The position numbers were made by a program, and so were the translations under genes. From Allomyces arbusculus (lineage: Eukaryota; Blastocladiomycota; Blastocladiomycetes; Blastocladiales; Blastocladiaceae): 64,000 nucleotides of DNA. Shown here piece after piece: positions 36,728-48,225 of the stretch. Where the stretch lies: the NCBI GenBank assembly GCA_027604705.1, contig JADHYV010000018.1, forward strand, positions 124,001-188,000, given 5' to 3'. The number at the start of each line of letters is the position of its first letter. The stretch's first letter is position 1. The notes under the pieces were generated by a model, which saw only the letters and a list, made by a program, of their open reading frames with translations, was not told where the DNA came from and made no database searches.

Positions 36728-37760
36728 TCACGTTCGGCGCCCGCTCGCACAGCGGGTGCCCGTGGTCCCGTCAATGCTGGGGGAACGGCACTTCCAGCGC
36801 GTCACGGACCGCAACGCGAACCAAGCTGAGGCAGGTGTTGCATCGCGAGCCCGGATGCGCTTGCAGGTGCGGCACCGCTTCGAGCCCCATCGTTGAGTAT
36901 CATTGCGCACTTCCGAGCTGCACAACGAACACGTCTTACTGGTCATGCACTCGTCGAGAAGCACCACGCGCGCGCCGGCGTGCACGAGGTAGCGGAAAAT
37001 CTTGCGCACGGGCGCCGAGATGCCACACGGGTTAAGATGGCCCGCATTCCCAAAGCAGACGAGGGCGGGCGCGTCGGGTCTGGCAAGTACATCAATTTGG
37101 TGGCAAGCCGTTCGTAGAACGCGCGCTTGGCATTGGCCGCACAGAACACGTGGCTCACGAGCGAGTTGCTCAAGACCATGGGCATGATGATCGGCATCCA
37201 CGCCGTCACGTACTGGCTCGCGTCGCGCAACAGGGCCAAGTCGAGCATCTTGACCGTCGGCATGTTGGCGTTAAACCTGCGCAGCACTGGCCGCGCAGAC
37301 CTGAACTTGTCTATGCACCGCGAGCGCTCGACCTAGCCGCACTTCTCGCGCAACATGCCGTGTAACATGGTCCACCAATTGCCCGTCTGGTTGGGCGCAG
37401 CCTGCGCGGGCTGCGACTTCTTGACGTAGGTTTCGAGCAACCGGTTGTGCTGCGCCGCGCCGCGCTAGCTCGCGGCAATCGCGGCCGCATTGGCGCGTCC
37501 AAGATCGACGAATTTGAAGGTACCAAAGTCGTGCAGCCGCAAATTCTGACCCCGAAAAGGCCTCCACTCGCCGCACCATGGCTTGACGCGCACGACTTGG
37601 CCAAGTTGCGTGGAGACTGCGAGCAACCGCACGATATGACCGACGCCGAGCGTTGCCAGCACCACCAGTCGTCGTGTTGGCTTGAAGGTGGTCACGCCGC
37701 AGCACCGCCGTGTACACGTTGGTGCTGAACGACGTCTTGGACTGACTTGGCACACCACCC
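36728..37760 (-). pseudogene. Fanzor/TnpB-like RNA-guided nuclease relic
   Basis: On the minus strand a broken reading carries the C-terminal signature of TnpB/Fanzor proteins. It has an ALVCFGNAG strand in place of the usual 'GD' RuvC-II strand region, then VRKIFRYLVHAGARVVLLDE, then a zinc-ribbon pattern MTSKTCSLCSSEV followed by CRTCK, and a final ARDATPAS that matches the 'RDxNAA' RuvC-III motif. Upstream, near 37600-37660, is a possible but weak RuvC-I strand without a clear catalytic Asp. The copy looks broken, with roughly three or four interruptions. Fanzors are eukaryotic relatives of TnpB, spread by transposons and large DNA viruses, and known from chytrid-grade fungi. It could instead be another OrfB-type protein with the same ribbon. 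Confidence 0.5.
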
Positions 37761-38129
37761 AGGCGACGGCCAGTGTGGCGGGCACACAGGTGGCAACACG
37801 TGGTACTCGGGCTTGAGCACGGCCTGCACGCCAATCACCTTGATCGCGTTGCGCAAACAGCACAGCGCGTCGACCACTTCCTGCGCCGTGTGCTGCTTGC
37901 CGAGATCCTCGTTCTCGCGAGTTCGAGCAGGTTGCGGTTGATGATGGGCACTGGGTCGACATGATCCCCGACCTTGTCGCCCTTGGCCTGCCCAATCGTG
38001 TGAAGCAAGATTACCTTCATGATAATCACAAATCGCCGCTTGGGGGCCCACCACAGCGACCACGCCAGCGTCGGCGTGACAAGCGCGCCATTCTCGCTAC
38101 CTCGCTGCAGTGGACCACCAGCAAGTACA
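37761..38129 (-). other. Coding-like minus-strand remnant adjoining the nuclease relic
   Basis: Host-like composition continues here and several short minus-strand stretches look protein-like (for example a segment with NRNLLELAR and one with QEVVDALCCLRNAIKVIGV). They do not form an intact gene and I recognise no family. They may be the N-terminal part of the same element or part of a neighbouring broken gene. Confidence 0.3.
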
Positions 38130-41120
38130 AGAGCAGCTTGCCCATGTCAATCATGGCCATGTGCTGCCATGTGAGATCAAGCACTTGGCAATTACATTCT
38201 GTGACTGAATCATGCAAGCATGCTTGCCCTCAGCACGCGTCTTGACCAGCATCTCAATGATCAGCATATGTGGTTGATTGCATGGTCATGTACTTGGCAT
38301 CAGGCAACTGGTCTGGATTAGGCAATTCTGGTTCTGTGGGAGCAGGCTATGCCTGCTGCTTGTGCATGCACTTCTCCTCCTCCTTTTGCACCTGGTACTC
38401 ATGCTGCATGCACACTTGCTTGGGCGTCAGTGGTGGGTTTGGCCCAGGGCATTGGCAAAGCCATGCCTCAGCACACTTGCACTCAACCTCACCTGGCCCA
38501 TCTTGTTGCACTTTGTCTTGTTGTGACTGTTGCAAGTGCACATGCATGTCCAAGTCATCAGCACCCATGAACCCAGCCATGGCGCCCTTGGACTGCAGGT
38601 ACCAAGACTTGGGCCATCATTTTCAGTGCAGTCATTCATGGTCAGGACTGCAACAACTTGTGGTGTTGGGAACAGCCTGTCTAGGGTCAGTTGGTGGTAT
38701 GGCATTGGCTGCATCAGCATGTCTTGCAGCATGAGTGTGGGTTAGGTGAGCTCAACCATGGCAGAATGCAACATGAGGTTGTGGTTGTGCTTGACAGCAT
38801 GTTGGGCAGCTTCACACAGGTAGGCCTCCTTGTGATCCTTCTTGTGCTTGGTCCAGATTACTGCTGCAAGTGCCCTGATTGCAAGCAAGTCTGTCAGGTC
38901 CTTGGGCAGCACCAGCAACAGGTACTGCATCAAGCTGCCATCATGCCAGTTGGGGAAGATGCCCTTGAACATAGTGTTGTAGTTTTGGTGCATTGTGACA
39001 GCCAAGTAGTTCATTGTGTGTGCACAGCTGTTGATGCAGTTGCCCTGCAGGCAGTGCCTGTCAAAACACTTGTTGAACAGGTGAAGCAGCAGCATGCACC
39101 TGCATTGACATAGGGTTTGTGCCCTCCATGGCATACAGGAGCAAGACGTCATTGCCATTCTTGGTAATTGTGACGTTGCTGATAATATAAAGGTTTCATG
39201 GATCACAAAACTGCATTAGCTGCTGCCACCACACAGCACCAAACACAAAATAGAGAAGCAAAACACATACCATCTGGAACAAATTCAAACCACAGCCTGC
39301 CATCAACCTGCCTACCCTCTGTAAGAGCAGTGGTGGCTTGTGCACCCTATCCATGCCCACTGTGCAATGGCAGAAGTTTTCATGGACAATAAACATGGGC
39401 ACAATTGCAGATTGCAGTGACACAACTGTTTAAAACAACAGTGTCATTGAACATGGTGGTAAAGGCAAATATGGCTGCATTGCTGACAAGCACATGCCAG
39501 GGGCAGACTGTGTGCAAGCTAACAAACAGCCCCTTGTGCTTGGCCATGGTGGTAGGTACCACCACAATTATGGTTATGCAGTGCAAGTCAGCATGGGTAC
39601 AGTCAAACCAGTCCTTGGTGTGCAGCACCACATGCTACAAGTAAACCTTGTTCTTGTAAATTCAGCAACATGATCTGATCTGAGACAAGATGCGTGTAGG
39701 CACTGGCCATATTGCATGTGCCAGTCAGTCTGAGTCACAGAGTGCCCACAGACCACCAGCATGATGGGGTCAATTGGTGATGCCTTGCAAATACCACTTG
39801 ATAACATATGGCCAAGCTCCTTGGAGATCATGTCAGCCCAAAATTCACACGACAGCAGCTCATCCCACTGCCAACTATAAAGCTCATCACACAAAATCAA
39901 TGCATTGAGCTGCATTGAAGGTTGGAACTTGTGGTTGGCCTGTTTTGCTGTGGGCGAGCCACCATGATCCTCCTCTTCACTGCCATCAACTTCTCCACCC
40001 ACCACTGCCACTACTGCTGCCACACCCACCAATGCACCTGCCACTGCTGCCACTACAGCCACCAGTTGCCAAGCCACTTGTGATCAAGACCTCAATGGAT
40101 ATGGCAAACAGGTGGAATATGGTGGAAATGGGGCGCCTACACAAGGCCAAGGCTGCTGCCATGGCTGAGCAACATTTTTTTTGCTTAAAACCACCATCCA
40201 CTTGCCATCCTCCCCCTTGTCATCCTGAAGTGACATGAGCATCCAGTTGCAGGTAGTCAAGTTCAGCATCATGCCCTGGTACAAGGTTGATGTGAGCTAC
40301 ATCCAGTGGTTGAGCATCATGGTGACAGCCAGTGGGTTCTGCTTCTTGATTGTGTTCATGAGGTGTGTCTCATGCTCCTTGAAAATCTCAAACACATTGT
40401 GTGCAATGGTCAAGGAAGAGAGTGGCAGGACAAACTTGCCCAGGCATAGGTAAAGCACATGTGGATGCCCAGCCTAGTGACAGCCAAGAACAGTAGGCCA
40501 TCCTGGATAATGCTGACAGTGAGAAGCAAATGTGCACACTCAAGCAAAAACACCTTGCCATCACCCTGCATCAAATCAGCTTTGCAGAACTGCACATCAT
40601 GCACTTTCTCAATTTGGCCAAGGAGCTGGGTTAGGCCATTGAGCGATTTGGAACCCTCAGCCTGGGTCTGCACCTTGAAGGTGCACGCAGTGCTGTCCTT
40701 GAGTCTGTGTGTGTCCTGAACACACATGGCCAGCTTGCAGTTGCCACTTTTGCTGAACTTGGTTGGCCAGAAGATGGTCCACAGGCGCTTGTTTTGGAGC
40801 TGCTTCTCTGGCCATTTGTGAATGTTGTCAGTTGGCCATTGCAGCAGCCAGCTGCAGTGGGCACAGGTTCATTGTGGTCAGCCTGGGGTGGGTTTGCTGC
40901 ACACAACTTATTGTCACAGACCATGGTCATGGCAGAGAGATCATTGAGAAGTGGGAGGGTCTTTTGTTGCACGTCTGCACATATATTCCATGAGCCTGTT
41001 GAACTAAGGATGGCCCTTGAGGTCACCATAGTGCTGCTCTGGTCTGTGGTCTGGCAACATTGGTTGCCAACCAATATATATCTTGCTTGCACTATGTTAT
41101 TGCCACTTACCAGCCAACAT
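38130..41120. mobile_element. CpG-depleted decayed element, class unknown
   Basis: Composition changes abruptly: the surrounding DNA is GC- and CpG-rich, but here CpG almost disappears while TpG and CpA (TGCA, CATG, TTGCC) abound. For example, 38281-38520 contains a single CpG. Coding-like stretches without an intact gene lie mainly on the minus strand, such as one near 39780-39900 containing ALILCDELYSWQWDELL. The pattern is what old methylated mobile or invading DNA looks like after deamination. No terminal repeats, polymerase or integrase motif could be recognised, so neither family nor intactness can be given beyond 'broken'. Confidence 0.55.
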
Positions 41121-41509
41121 CTGCCGGACCAGCGCGTCTGCAACATATTGATTTGGGCGCGAGCCCCATCTCAAATGGGGACACCTCAAGCTGGGACCTG
41201 CAAGACTACAGTTCGGTGCAGGCAAAGGTGACTAGTCGATTCATGCGTGCAAGTGCCTGGCACGAACTGCGGCGGCTCATTCCTCGGCCACTTCTTCACG
41301 CTTCTTCACCAGACCCTCCACCGCGGACTCGCCTTGGCACGACAAACCAGACGGCGACGTTCACAAGCTGCAACAAAACTCTCTGTCCTCTGTCGAGCGT
41401 CCAGCACTGCGACTCGCCGCATTCTTTCCGGCGCACTCATTGCAACCGATTGGCCCCATTACTTGCTCGCCTCGCTCGCTCTGCGTCCAGCAAGACCACC
41501 TTCGCCACC
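41121..41509. other. Intergenic region upstream of the C2-domain gene
   Basis: CpG-rich host composition resumes near 41125. The frame of the next gene stays open back to 41060, but there is no ATG with coding character before 41510. The stretch probably holds the promoter. Confidence 0.4.
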
Positions 41510-43819
41510 ATGACGTCGGCTGGCACACTCACCGTGCGCGTTGAGCGCGCGCGCGAGCTCCGGAACGTCGAAATGGCCTTCGGCAAGATGGACCCGTTTG
41601 TGAAAGTTACGCTGCACCAAACCGTCTTGACGACCGAGGTCGCCAAAGATGGCCACAAGAACCCGAAATGGGAGAACGCCAAGCCATTCGAGTTTACGGT
41701 GCCGTCCGAACACGGCGCGCCCAATGCTCGCGCGCTCTGGATTGAAATATACGACAAGAACTATATGAGTGACGACAAGTTGATTGGGACCGGCATCTTG
41801 AACCTGCCGGAACTCATTGAGCACGCCTCGACCGATGCCGAGCCAGCATTCTACGATTGGGTCGAAGTGCGCACGCCGTCTGACCAGCGCGCTGGAGAGG
41901 TCCTGCTGAAAGTGTGGTTCAAGCCGGCCGTACGCTCAATTTCTTGGCGCCGTGTCGTGGCCGTGAGCATTGTATTGACCCGCTCTCCCTGGTTCCCAAT
42001 TGAACAGAGTCAGTCGAGTCCGCAGCAGCAGCAACTACCGCTCCCTGTTGCGCACCCGGTTGGACGGCCCGTCGCGTACCGTCCCGGCCAGCTCCCTGGC
42101 CGCCCCGGTTCGCACTTCTCGTCGGGCAACCCGAGCGGTCAGCCGTCGTACCCGGCCGCACCAACCCCAGCGGCGCATACACGCCCTGCGACCGCTCATA
42201 CGCACGCTGCCGTGACGCCCGCGCCGCGACCACCACCGCGCCCCGTCGCGCATCCGGCGCCCGCACGCCCGGCACCCGTCCCCGTCTCGGCCCCCGCTCC
42301 CGCTCCGGTCCCGGTCTACCTGCCCGGTTACTCCGCAGCACAGGCGCAGGCGCCCGTCCCCGTGCCGACGCCTGTCTCGGCACCCATCACCATGATCCCG
42401 ACATACGCGGGGTCGAGCTTGGCCACTAGTGCCAACGCAGGCCTGTCGCCACCGAGCAACATTCCGAAACGCGTCGCGTCGCGCATCCACCATGGGCCGC
42501 GGCCGGAACCGCCGCCGTCTAAACTGCCTCGCCCGCCTTCGTCGCGACCGTCGCCCTCATCGTCGCCATCGCCGAAACCGGCCGCGGTGACCAATCTGGC
42601 CAGCCGCCCGTCCATGTCGGTGAATGGCCGTCCTGGATCGCCCTCGGGCCGACCATCGTCGCCGTCGCGACCAAACGTAGCTGGTGGCCCTTCACGGCTT
42701 TCGCACCGACCCACCATCTCAGGTGCGGCGCGACCATTACCTGAACGACCCTCGTCGTCCAAAAACCCGTCGCCGCACACGAGCATGTCACCGCTCGCGC
42801 AACCGCCCGCGTCCATGGCGCCGCCAGCCTCAATAGCCGCGCCAGCTGAACCCATGGCCGGCGCGTTCCAAGACGATCCGACTGGCCCGCTCGCTAACCG
42901 CATGAGCTACCTCGGACTTGGGGCGCCCGCGGTCGGTGGACTGGCCTCGCCCACGAGTCCCATGGCACCGCCGCCCATGGGGTACGCGAGCCCAATGGCC
43001 ACAGGTGCCGCCGCGCCCGGCACTGGCTATCCAAGCCCCATGATGCCGTTTGGCGCATCGAACGCTGGCCCATTCATGATGCCGACGCCGACGCCCCTGC
43101 AGTCGCCGCTGCAAATGCCGATGCCGACGCCCGGCGCTGGCAGTGGCAGCAACGGCCAGCAAGCACTCCCACCGGCTGGCCCATTCGCGCTATCAATGCC
43201 AATGCCACAAGCACCGCCCGTGCTCGCGCAACACTCGGGCGGGAGCGCCACGTCGGCGGGCGGCTCCCCACGGCCGGGACCCAACGCGTTGCCGGACTTG
43301 CCGCCCATGGTCCCGCTCGTGCCCGCAGGATCGACGCCGAATGGCAGCGTGAGCAGTACCGCGACGGGCGGGAACGGCGGGATGCCCGCGGACTTGCCGC
43401 CGACCGTGCCCATGATGTATACGGGCGGCGCCATGGCCGGTGGACCCATGCAGGCCACGAGCCCGGCCCAGACGGGGGCTGCGCCAGGGCCCTGGGCGTT
43501 GCCGCAGAGTGGTGCGCCGACACCCGTGCAGGCGCCGTACCGGTACTCGATGTACGCGCAGCCGTCCATGTATGAGACGCCGTACATGGGGGCGGTGCAG
43601 CCGGGCGCGTTCCAGCAGCAGGCTGTGAGCGGGTACCAGCAGGCCGTGGGCGGGTACCCGATGGCCGGTGGGTATCAGCAGGTCGGGCAACAGTTGAGCG
43701 GGTACCAACAACCGGGGCAGCCGATGGCCGCGTACCAGCCATTTGGTGGAGTGCAGCCGCAAATGGGTGGCGCGGCTGGACCCGCGGCGTACCCGGCGTA
43801 CCGTGGGTATGGATACTAG
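41510..43819 (+). CDS. N-terminal C2-domain protein with a long Pro/Ser/Gly/Gln-rich tail
   Basis: Exons 41510..41929 and 42008..43819 give 743 residues. Residues 5-135 form a C2 domain: GTLTVRVERARELRN, KMDPFVKVTL, NPKWENAKPFEFTV, LWIEIYDKNYMSDDKLIG, ending VLLKVWFKP. The Asp pairs at the calcium-binding loops (KMDP, YDKNYMSDD) are partly present, so Ca2+-dependent phospholipid binding is possible. The remaining 600 residues are disordered: Ser/Pro-rich with Arg patches, then Gly/Met/Pro-rich, ending in repeated GYQQ and YPAY units. Single-C2 proteins with such tails occur in fungi and plants as membrane-associated scaffolds; no exact function can be given. The 78-base intron has no stop in frame, so its retention would simply add 26 residues. 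Confidence 0.78.
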   Translation: MTSAGTLTVRVERARELRNVEMAFGKMDPFVKVTLHQTVLTTEVAKDGHKNPKWENAKPFEFTVPSEHGAPNARALWIEIYDKNYMSDDKLIGTGILNLPELIEHASTDAEPAFYDWVEVRTPSDQRAGEVLLKVWFKPAVRSISWRRVVAVSIVLTRSPWFPIEQSQSSPQQQQLPLPVAHPVGRPVAYRPGQLPGRPGSHFSSGNPSGQPSYPAAPTPAAHTRPATAHTHAAVTPAPRPPPRPVAHPAPARPAPVPVSAPAPAPVPVYLPGYSAAQAQAPVPVPTPVSAPITMIPTYAGSSLATSANAGLSPPSNIPKRVASRIHHGPRPEPPPSKLPRPPSSRPSPSSSPSPKPAAVTNLASRPSMSVNGRPGSPSGRPSSPSRPNVAGGPSRLSHRPTISGAARPLPERPSSSKNPSPHTSMSPLAQPPASMAPPASIAAPAEPMAGAFQDDPTGPLANRMSYLGLGAPAVGGLASPTSPMAPPPMGYASPMATGAAAPGTGYPSPMMPFGASNAGPFMMPTPTPLQSPLQMPMPTPGAGSGSNGQQALPPAGPFALSMPMPQAPPVLAQHSGGSATSAGGSPRPGPNALPDLPPMVPLVPAGSTPNGSVSSTATGGNGGMPADLPPTVPMMYTGGAMAGGPMQATSPAQTGAAPGPWALPQSGAPTPVQAPYRYSMYAQPSMYETPYMGAVQPGAFQQQAVSGYQQAVGGYPMAGGYQQVGQQLSGYQQPGQPMAAYQPFGGVQPQMGGAAGPAAYPAYRGYGY

Positions 43820-44861
43820 ATGAGCAAGAGAGGAAACCTTGATTTTTGCTTTGTTTCGATATTCTTTTTTTTGGACGGTTAATGGGATCTCACCTTCAAA
43901 TGTAAACTTCCTGTTCTTGGCGATCTGAAAGACATCATTTCTCCTGCATTGCATTTTCGTTGGCCTGCCGCCAAAGATCAGCGCCGAACCTGTCGAGTCG
44001 TCTCAACAGATAAATAGCCTGCTGACAAGCACCAGCATCCACTGCACAAGTCATTTTTATGCGTTCATTCTGGCCGTTCAGGCTCTTGTTTTGGTGCAAC
44101 ATTTTGATGTGAACCTGGGCATTCGTGCCATTTCACGCCACTTACACCATGAATCATTTCCGATTCGATCCTGAAGTTCCCTCCCGCTGAACCTATTCAG
44201 CGCATCAGCGACTTGACAGCGTTACCGCGGGCATTACAGTAAAATTGGTGTGTGTATTTTTCTCGTTAAGCATGGTTGACCCTCATCAAGCGTCAGGAGC
44301 ATTTTAACCACGTCGTTGCATGGTTGCCACGTCGACAATCTCACCTATGCCTTGTCCATGAAGAGCGTCAAACTCGTGTCAAAAGCAAGAGAACATCAGG
44401 CAAGATATGATAGACACCATGGACCAACTGGACGTTGAACACAAACACCTGTTTCGGCCAGGCAGAAGAAACTTGAAACGGGCAGCAAATTTGTTGCAGG
44501 TTTTGAGGCTATGCACCCCAATTTTGGCATCTCTCGGAAAGGCAGAGAAGGGAAGGGGACTTCCTGGCGCCGGTGCGGATGCAACGCCGGAGAAAATCCT
44601 TCAACTCACGTTCCTGTCGGCGGCCGACATGCCCCCTTTCCTTTCATTGCAGAATCCTTCTGCCACAACGACGCCACTGGTTGCAAGTCGTCGCCGCTGA
44701 AGCCGGGTTTGCGAGCACGCTTGACTCTCGCCCCCCACCCCGGCCGCGCGTGCACGCTCTCGTGCACCTCTACCTGCAATTCCGACCAACCCACGGGTGT
44801 CCGACCGTGCGCGACGTGATCCTCTGATCCGAGCAGCTCGACAACGTTGGCGACCGACATC
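43820..44861. other. Long intergenic region (1.04 kb)
   Basis: No gene is seen. The first 600 bases are lower in GC than the rest of the host DNA and contain an 8-T run near 43865, probably the end of the C2-gene transcript. The part from 44550 on is CpG-rich again and probably contains the promoter of the protease gene. Confidence 0.45.
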
Positions 44862-47800
44862 ATGTCATCGTACGTGACCCCTGTCGCCGGCTCGAGCGAA
44901 GCTCTGGCCGGCGCAGCGGCGGCCGCGGCCAAGCCCACAGCCCCAACACAAAGCGGCAACGGCGCCGGACGTCGGCGCTGGTGGTCTGGGATTACCGGAC
45001 GCACGCGCTCTGATGTGCTCGTCGTCTCGCTGTTTGTTGCCGCGTTTGCCGTGATCGTCGCCGTGGCCGCATGGATCCGCACCACAGCCACACCCAATGG
45101 CGCTGATGAGCAGGCCGCGTCGGCGTTCTCCACGTCGCACGCTAAGGCCCATATTCTCGCCATGACGCGCACCGAGCATCCGCAAGGATCGAACGCCAAC
45201 TGGGCCGTTCGCGCCTACTTTCTCGACGAGCTGAACCGAATTGCCAGGGACAACCCGGGGTGCTGCGACGTGATTGAACACCGTGGACCGGTGACCGCCG
45301 TGGATCCTCGCACTGTGAGTACGTATCGCGGGGCGGGAGTGGTCTCTGTGGCCGTGGTGACCGAACTGTCGACCACGAATTTCGTTCGGATGCCGCCACT
45401 GTTCGATTTCGCGACGCTGACCGATATATTGCTATCCCCTAGACCGCACGGTGGCGTTTGAAGCGTCCAATCTGTATTTCCGAATCAAGGGTTCCAACGA
45501 GCGCGGTGGTGGGTCCCGCGAGTCGCTTCTCCTCTCAGCTCACTACGATTCGGTCGCGTCAGGTCGCGGCGTTGGCGACAATGCGCTTGGTGCCGGCACG
45601 ATGCTCGAGGTAAGACGCTCAATCCGCGTTTACAGGGTTCATATCCATTTCATCTGACTTGTCCACCCATCAACTAGATGGCTCGCGTCATTGCCGGCTC
45701 GAAGTCGGACTACAAGACGACAGTCTTGTTCAACTTCAACAATGGCGAGGAAGTCGGTTACCTCGGTGGCCTGGCATTGACCAAGCACCCGCTCTGGGAC
45801 GACGTGGCCGCGTTCATCAACGTTGATTCGGTCTGCCCGACGGGCCGTCCGATCCTGTACCGGTCTACATCCCGGGAGCTCGTCAAGCTCTTCCAGCACA
45901 CGGCGCCGTACCCGCACGCGTCGGGCGTCGGCCAGGAGCTCATGAACGCTGGTCTGCTCCAGTCCGACACGGACTACACGATTTACCGGCTCAGCAACAA
46001 GACCGGTGCCGATTTTGCCTTCTACGACCGGCGCTGGGTCTACCACACGGAGGGCGACGCCGAGACCCTGATGCAGGACTCGTCCATCAAGCAACTCGGC
46101 GTGAACCTGCTGTCGCTCGTGGACTCTGTCCAGTCGGCCGGGATCGACATGGTGCGCCGCCCGCCGGTCCGCAGCCACGTTATTTACAACGATTTTTTGG
46201 GCCGGTCCATGTGGACGATCCCTTACGTCGGGTTTGCCGTCCTGTGCCTCGCCACGGCTGTCATCGTCCTCCCATCCGCGGCCTGGCCGTTAACGACCGG
46301 GCTCTCGACGACTACTCCTGGCTGGCGTCGCCACGCGCGCGGGTGCCTTGCTGGTCTCAAGGCGTTTGGGCTCGCAATTGGCTTGTTTTTGCTCGCATTC
46401 ATCGGTTCATTTGCGATCCCGCTCGCGGCACTGGCGATCCAGCCCATGGCCGTCTCGGGCTCGTTTGAGCTGATCTTGGCCCTGTCGCTGTTCAGCGGGT
46501 GGACTGTGGTCATCGGCGTGTTGGCGATTGCGCGCCGGTGGAAGCCCGTCGCACCGCGGCTCGTGCGGTCGAGCATCGTCCTGTTCTGGGTGTTCATGCT
46601 GGTCGTGGTCGCGGCCATGGCGTTCATGAAAATGTCGTTTATGTCGCACCTCTACTGGTACTCGCTCTACCCCATCATGATGATTTTGGCCGATCTGGTT
46701 GTCCCCGCTGTGGCCGCGCGGTGGGGAGTGCGCGTTCCGAGTACCTTGGCCAAGACCGATGCGGGCGAATCGCGCGCCGACCAGACGACGAGCTCCGAGC
46801 TGCCGCTGCATTCCGAGGAATCGGTTGCGGCGGCAGCCGCAGCCAGCAGCCGAGACGATGCCGACGTGACGCGTGGCGCCGCCCTGTACGGCCTCGCAAC
46901 GCTGCTGCTTGGCAACGTGTTCCCGCTTATGGTCACGTTCGATTTTGGCGTCGAGTACCTCAGTCTCATGGCGTTCACGGTGCAGGAGGCCACGTCGCCG
47001 CTGATCTTGGCCGCGTTCGTGGCCATTATCGTGTTCCCGATTGTGATTAACGTGCAGCCCATGATCTCGGCGCTCTCGCGCCGCGTCATGAACTTTGTCG
47101 CTATTGGTCTCTTTGTGGTGACGCTGATCCTGTTCCTCGTTGCTGCGCTCGTGTTCCCGTTCTCGGTGGCGCGTCCGCTCAAGCTCGAAATTGGCGTCGA
47201 GTCGGCTGCCAACGGCCTGCTCGAAGGGTCCGACTTCACGTCAGCCATCCAGAGCAACGACGCGATCCCCGTGTCCATGGCGGCCGTGCAGGGCGCCTCG
47301 GCGGTCAAGCTGTGGGGTCCGTTGAGAGCGCCCGGGTCGGCCTTTTTCCCGATTGACATGTCGTGCTCCGTCGACGAGGGCCAGCGGCTGTGCACGGTCC
47401 CGACCAAGCAATTCGAGAACGTGGCCGATAACTTTGCCGCGACGCCTTCGGCCAATGTGACGGTGCGCGGCGTGGGCGAGCTCGTCGAAGTGGCTGTGTC
47501 CGCTCCGGGCGCCGCCGCGTTCATGTGTCAAGTCCCCATCACGCCGGATGCGCCGCTGCCTGTGCTGTCGGTGACGGTGCCGACGGGCGAGTCGACCAAC
47601 ACCACGTTCCCGGGTACGGTGCGGTACGTGGCCGCGGACCCGACAGCCGCGTCGACCACTGTGCGGCTCTTGGTCCCGCGCGACCAGGTTCTGGCGCGTG
47701 CCGAGACAGTAGTGCGGTGCACGGTCTACCGCCCGCAGCTCGACGGCGTGCCGGAGACGGTCTACCGCACGCTGCTCAAGGTCAAGCCCGACTGGGTCGT

Positions 47801-47966
47801 GTTCACAAACACAGTGCCGTACGCGATCGGGTATACCAAGTACGCGCTCACGCTCAAGAACAGCCAGCCGGTGCGCGGCAAGAGTTTGCGCGACCACGAG
47901 GCCGCGGCGCGTGGCGGCAACCCGTTTGCGGCGCTGCTCGACCGCGTGCTGTTTGGGATCGTGTGA
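44862..47966 (+). CDS. PFF1: M28 zinc metallopeptidase of vacuolar/ER membrane (Pff1/ERMP1 family)
   Basis: Exons 44862..45318, 45443..45609, 45678..47966 give 970 residues, close to yeast Pff1 (about 976) and human ERMP1 (about 904). One transmembrane anchor (VLVVSLFVAAFAVIVAVAAW) precedes the luminal peptidase domain. The M28 zinc ligands and base are all present: H186 (SAHYDS), D198 (GDNALG), E232/E233 (NNGEEVG), D258 (INVDS) and H331 (VYHTEGD), so two zinc ions can be bound and the enzyme should be active. At least eight further transmembrane helices follow between about residues 390 and 700, then a luminal C-terminal domain. It is expected to trim peptides in the lumen of the vacuole or ER. 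The first donor used is GTACGT at 45319; the nearby GTGAGT does not keep phase. Confidence 0.88.
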
Positions 47967-48225
47967 GCGAGCGTGGCAGCGCGCGCAGGCCGACCGGCGT
48001 GGAGATTCATACCTGCTTGATGTGGTTTTTTGGACATTAGAGAATAGATTGTCACACCTTCTCCACTGTTCTGCTGTTTCGCTCGGCTGGTCCAAAAGTC
48101 TCATTTGGGGTGCCTGGTTGTCGATTTGTGTCAGTTTGACAGACCATGGACGATTGGGTCGTGTGTAACGAACGAACATTGTCAACGACATCCATCATCC
48201 AAACTGTTCTCCCTCGCGCATCATC

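Noticed and set aside
38130-41120. Assignment of the CpG-poor island to a retroelement, a giant-virus insertion or a named DNA transposon
   Set aside because: No reverse transcriptase, integrase, capsid, polymerase or transposase motif could be recognised and no end repeats were found, so only 'decayed, class unknown' is supported.
41060-41509. Extension of the C2-protein frame upstream to 41060
   Set aside because: The first part lies in the CpG-depleted island, has no ATG with coding character, and the C2 domain starts right after the ATG at 41510.
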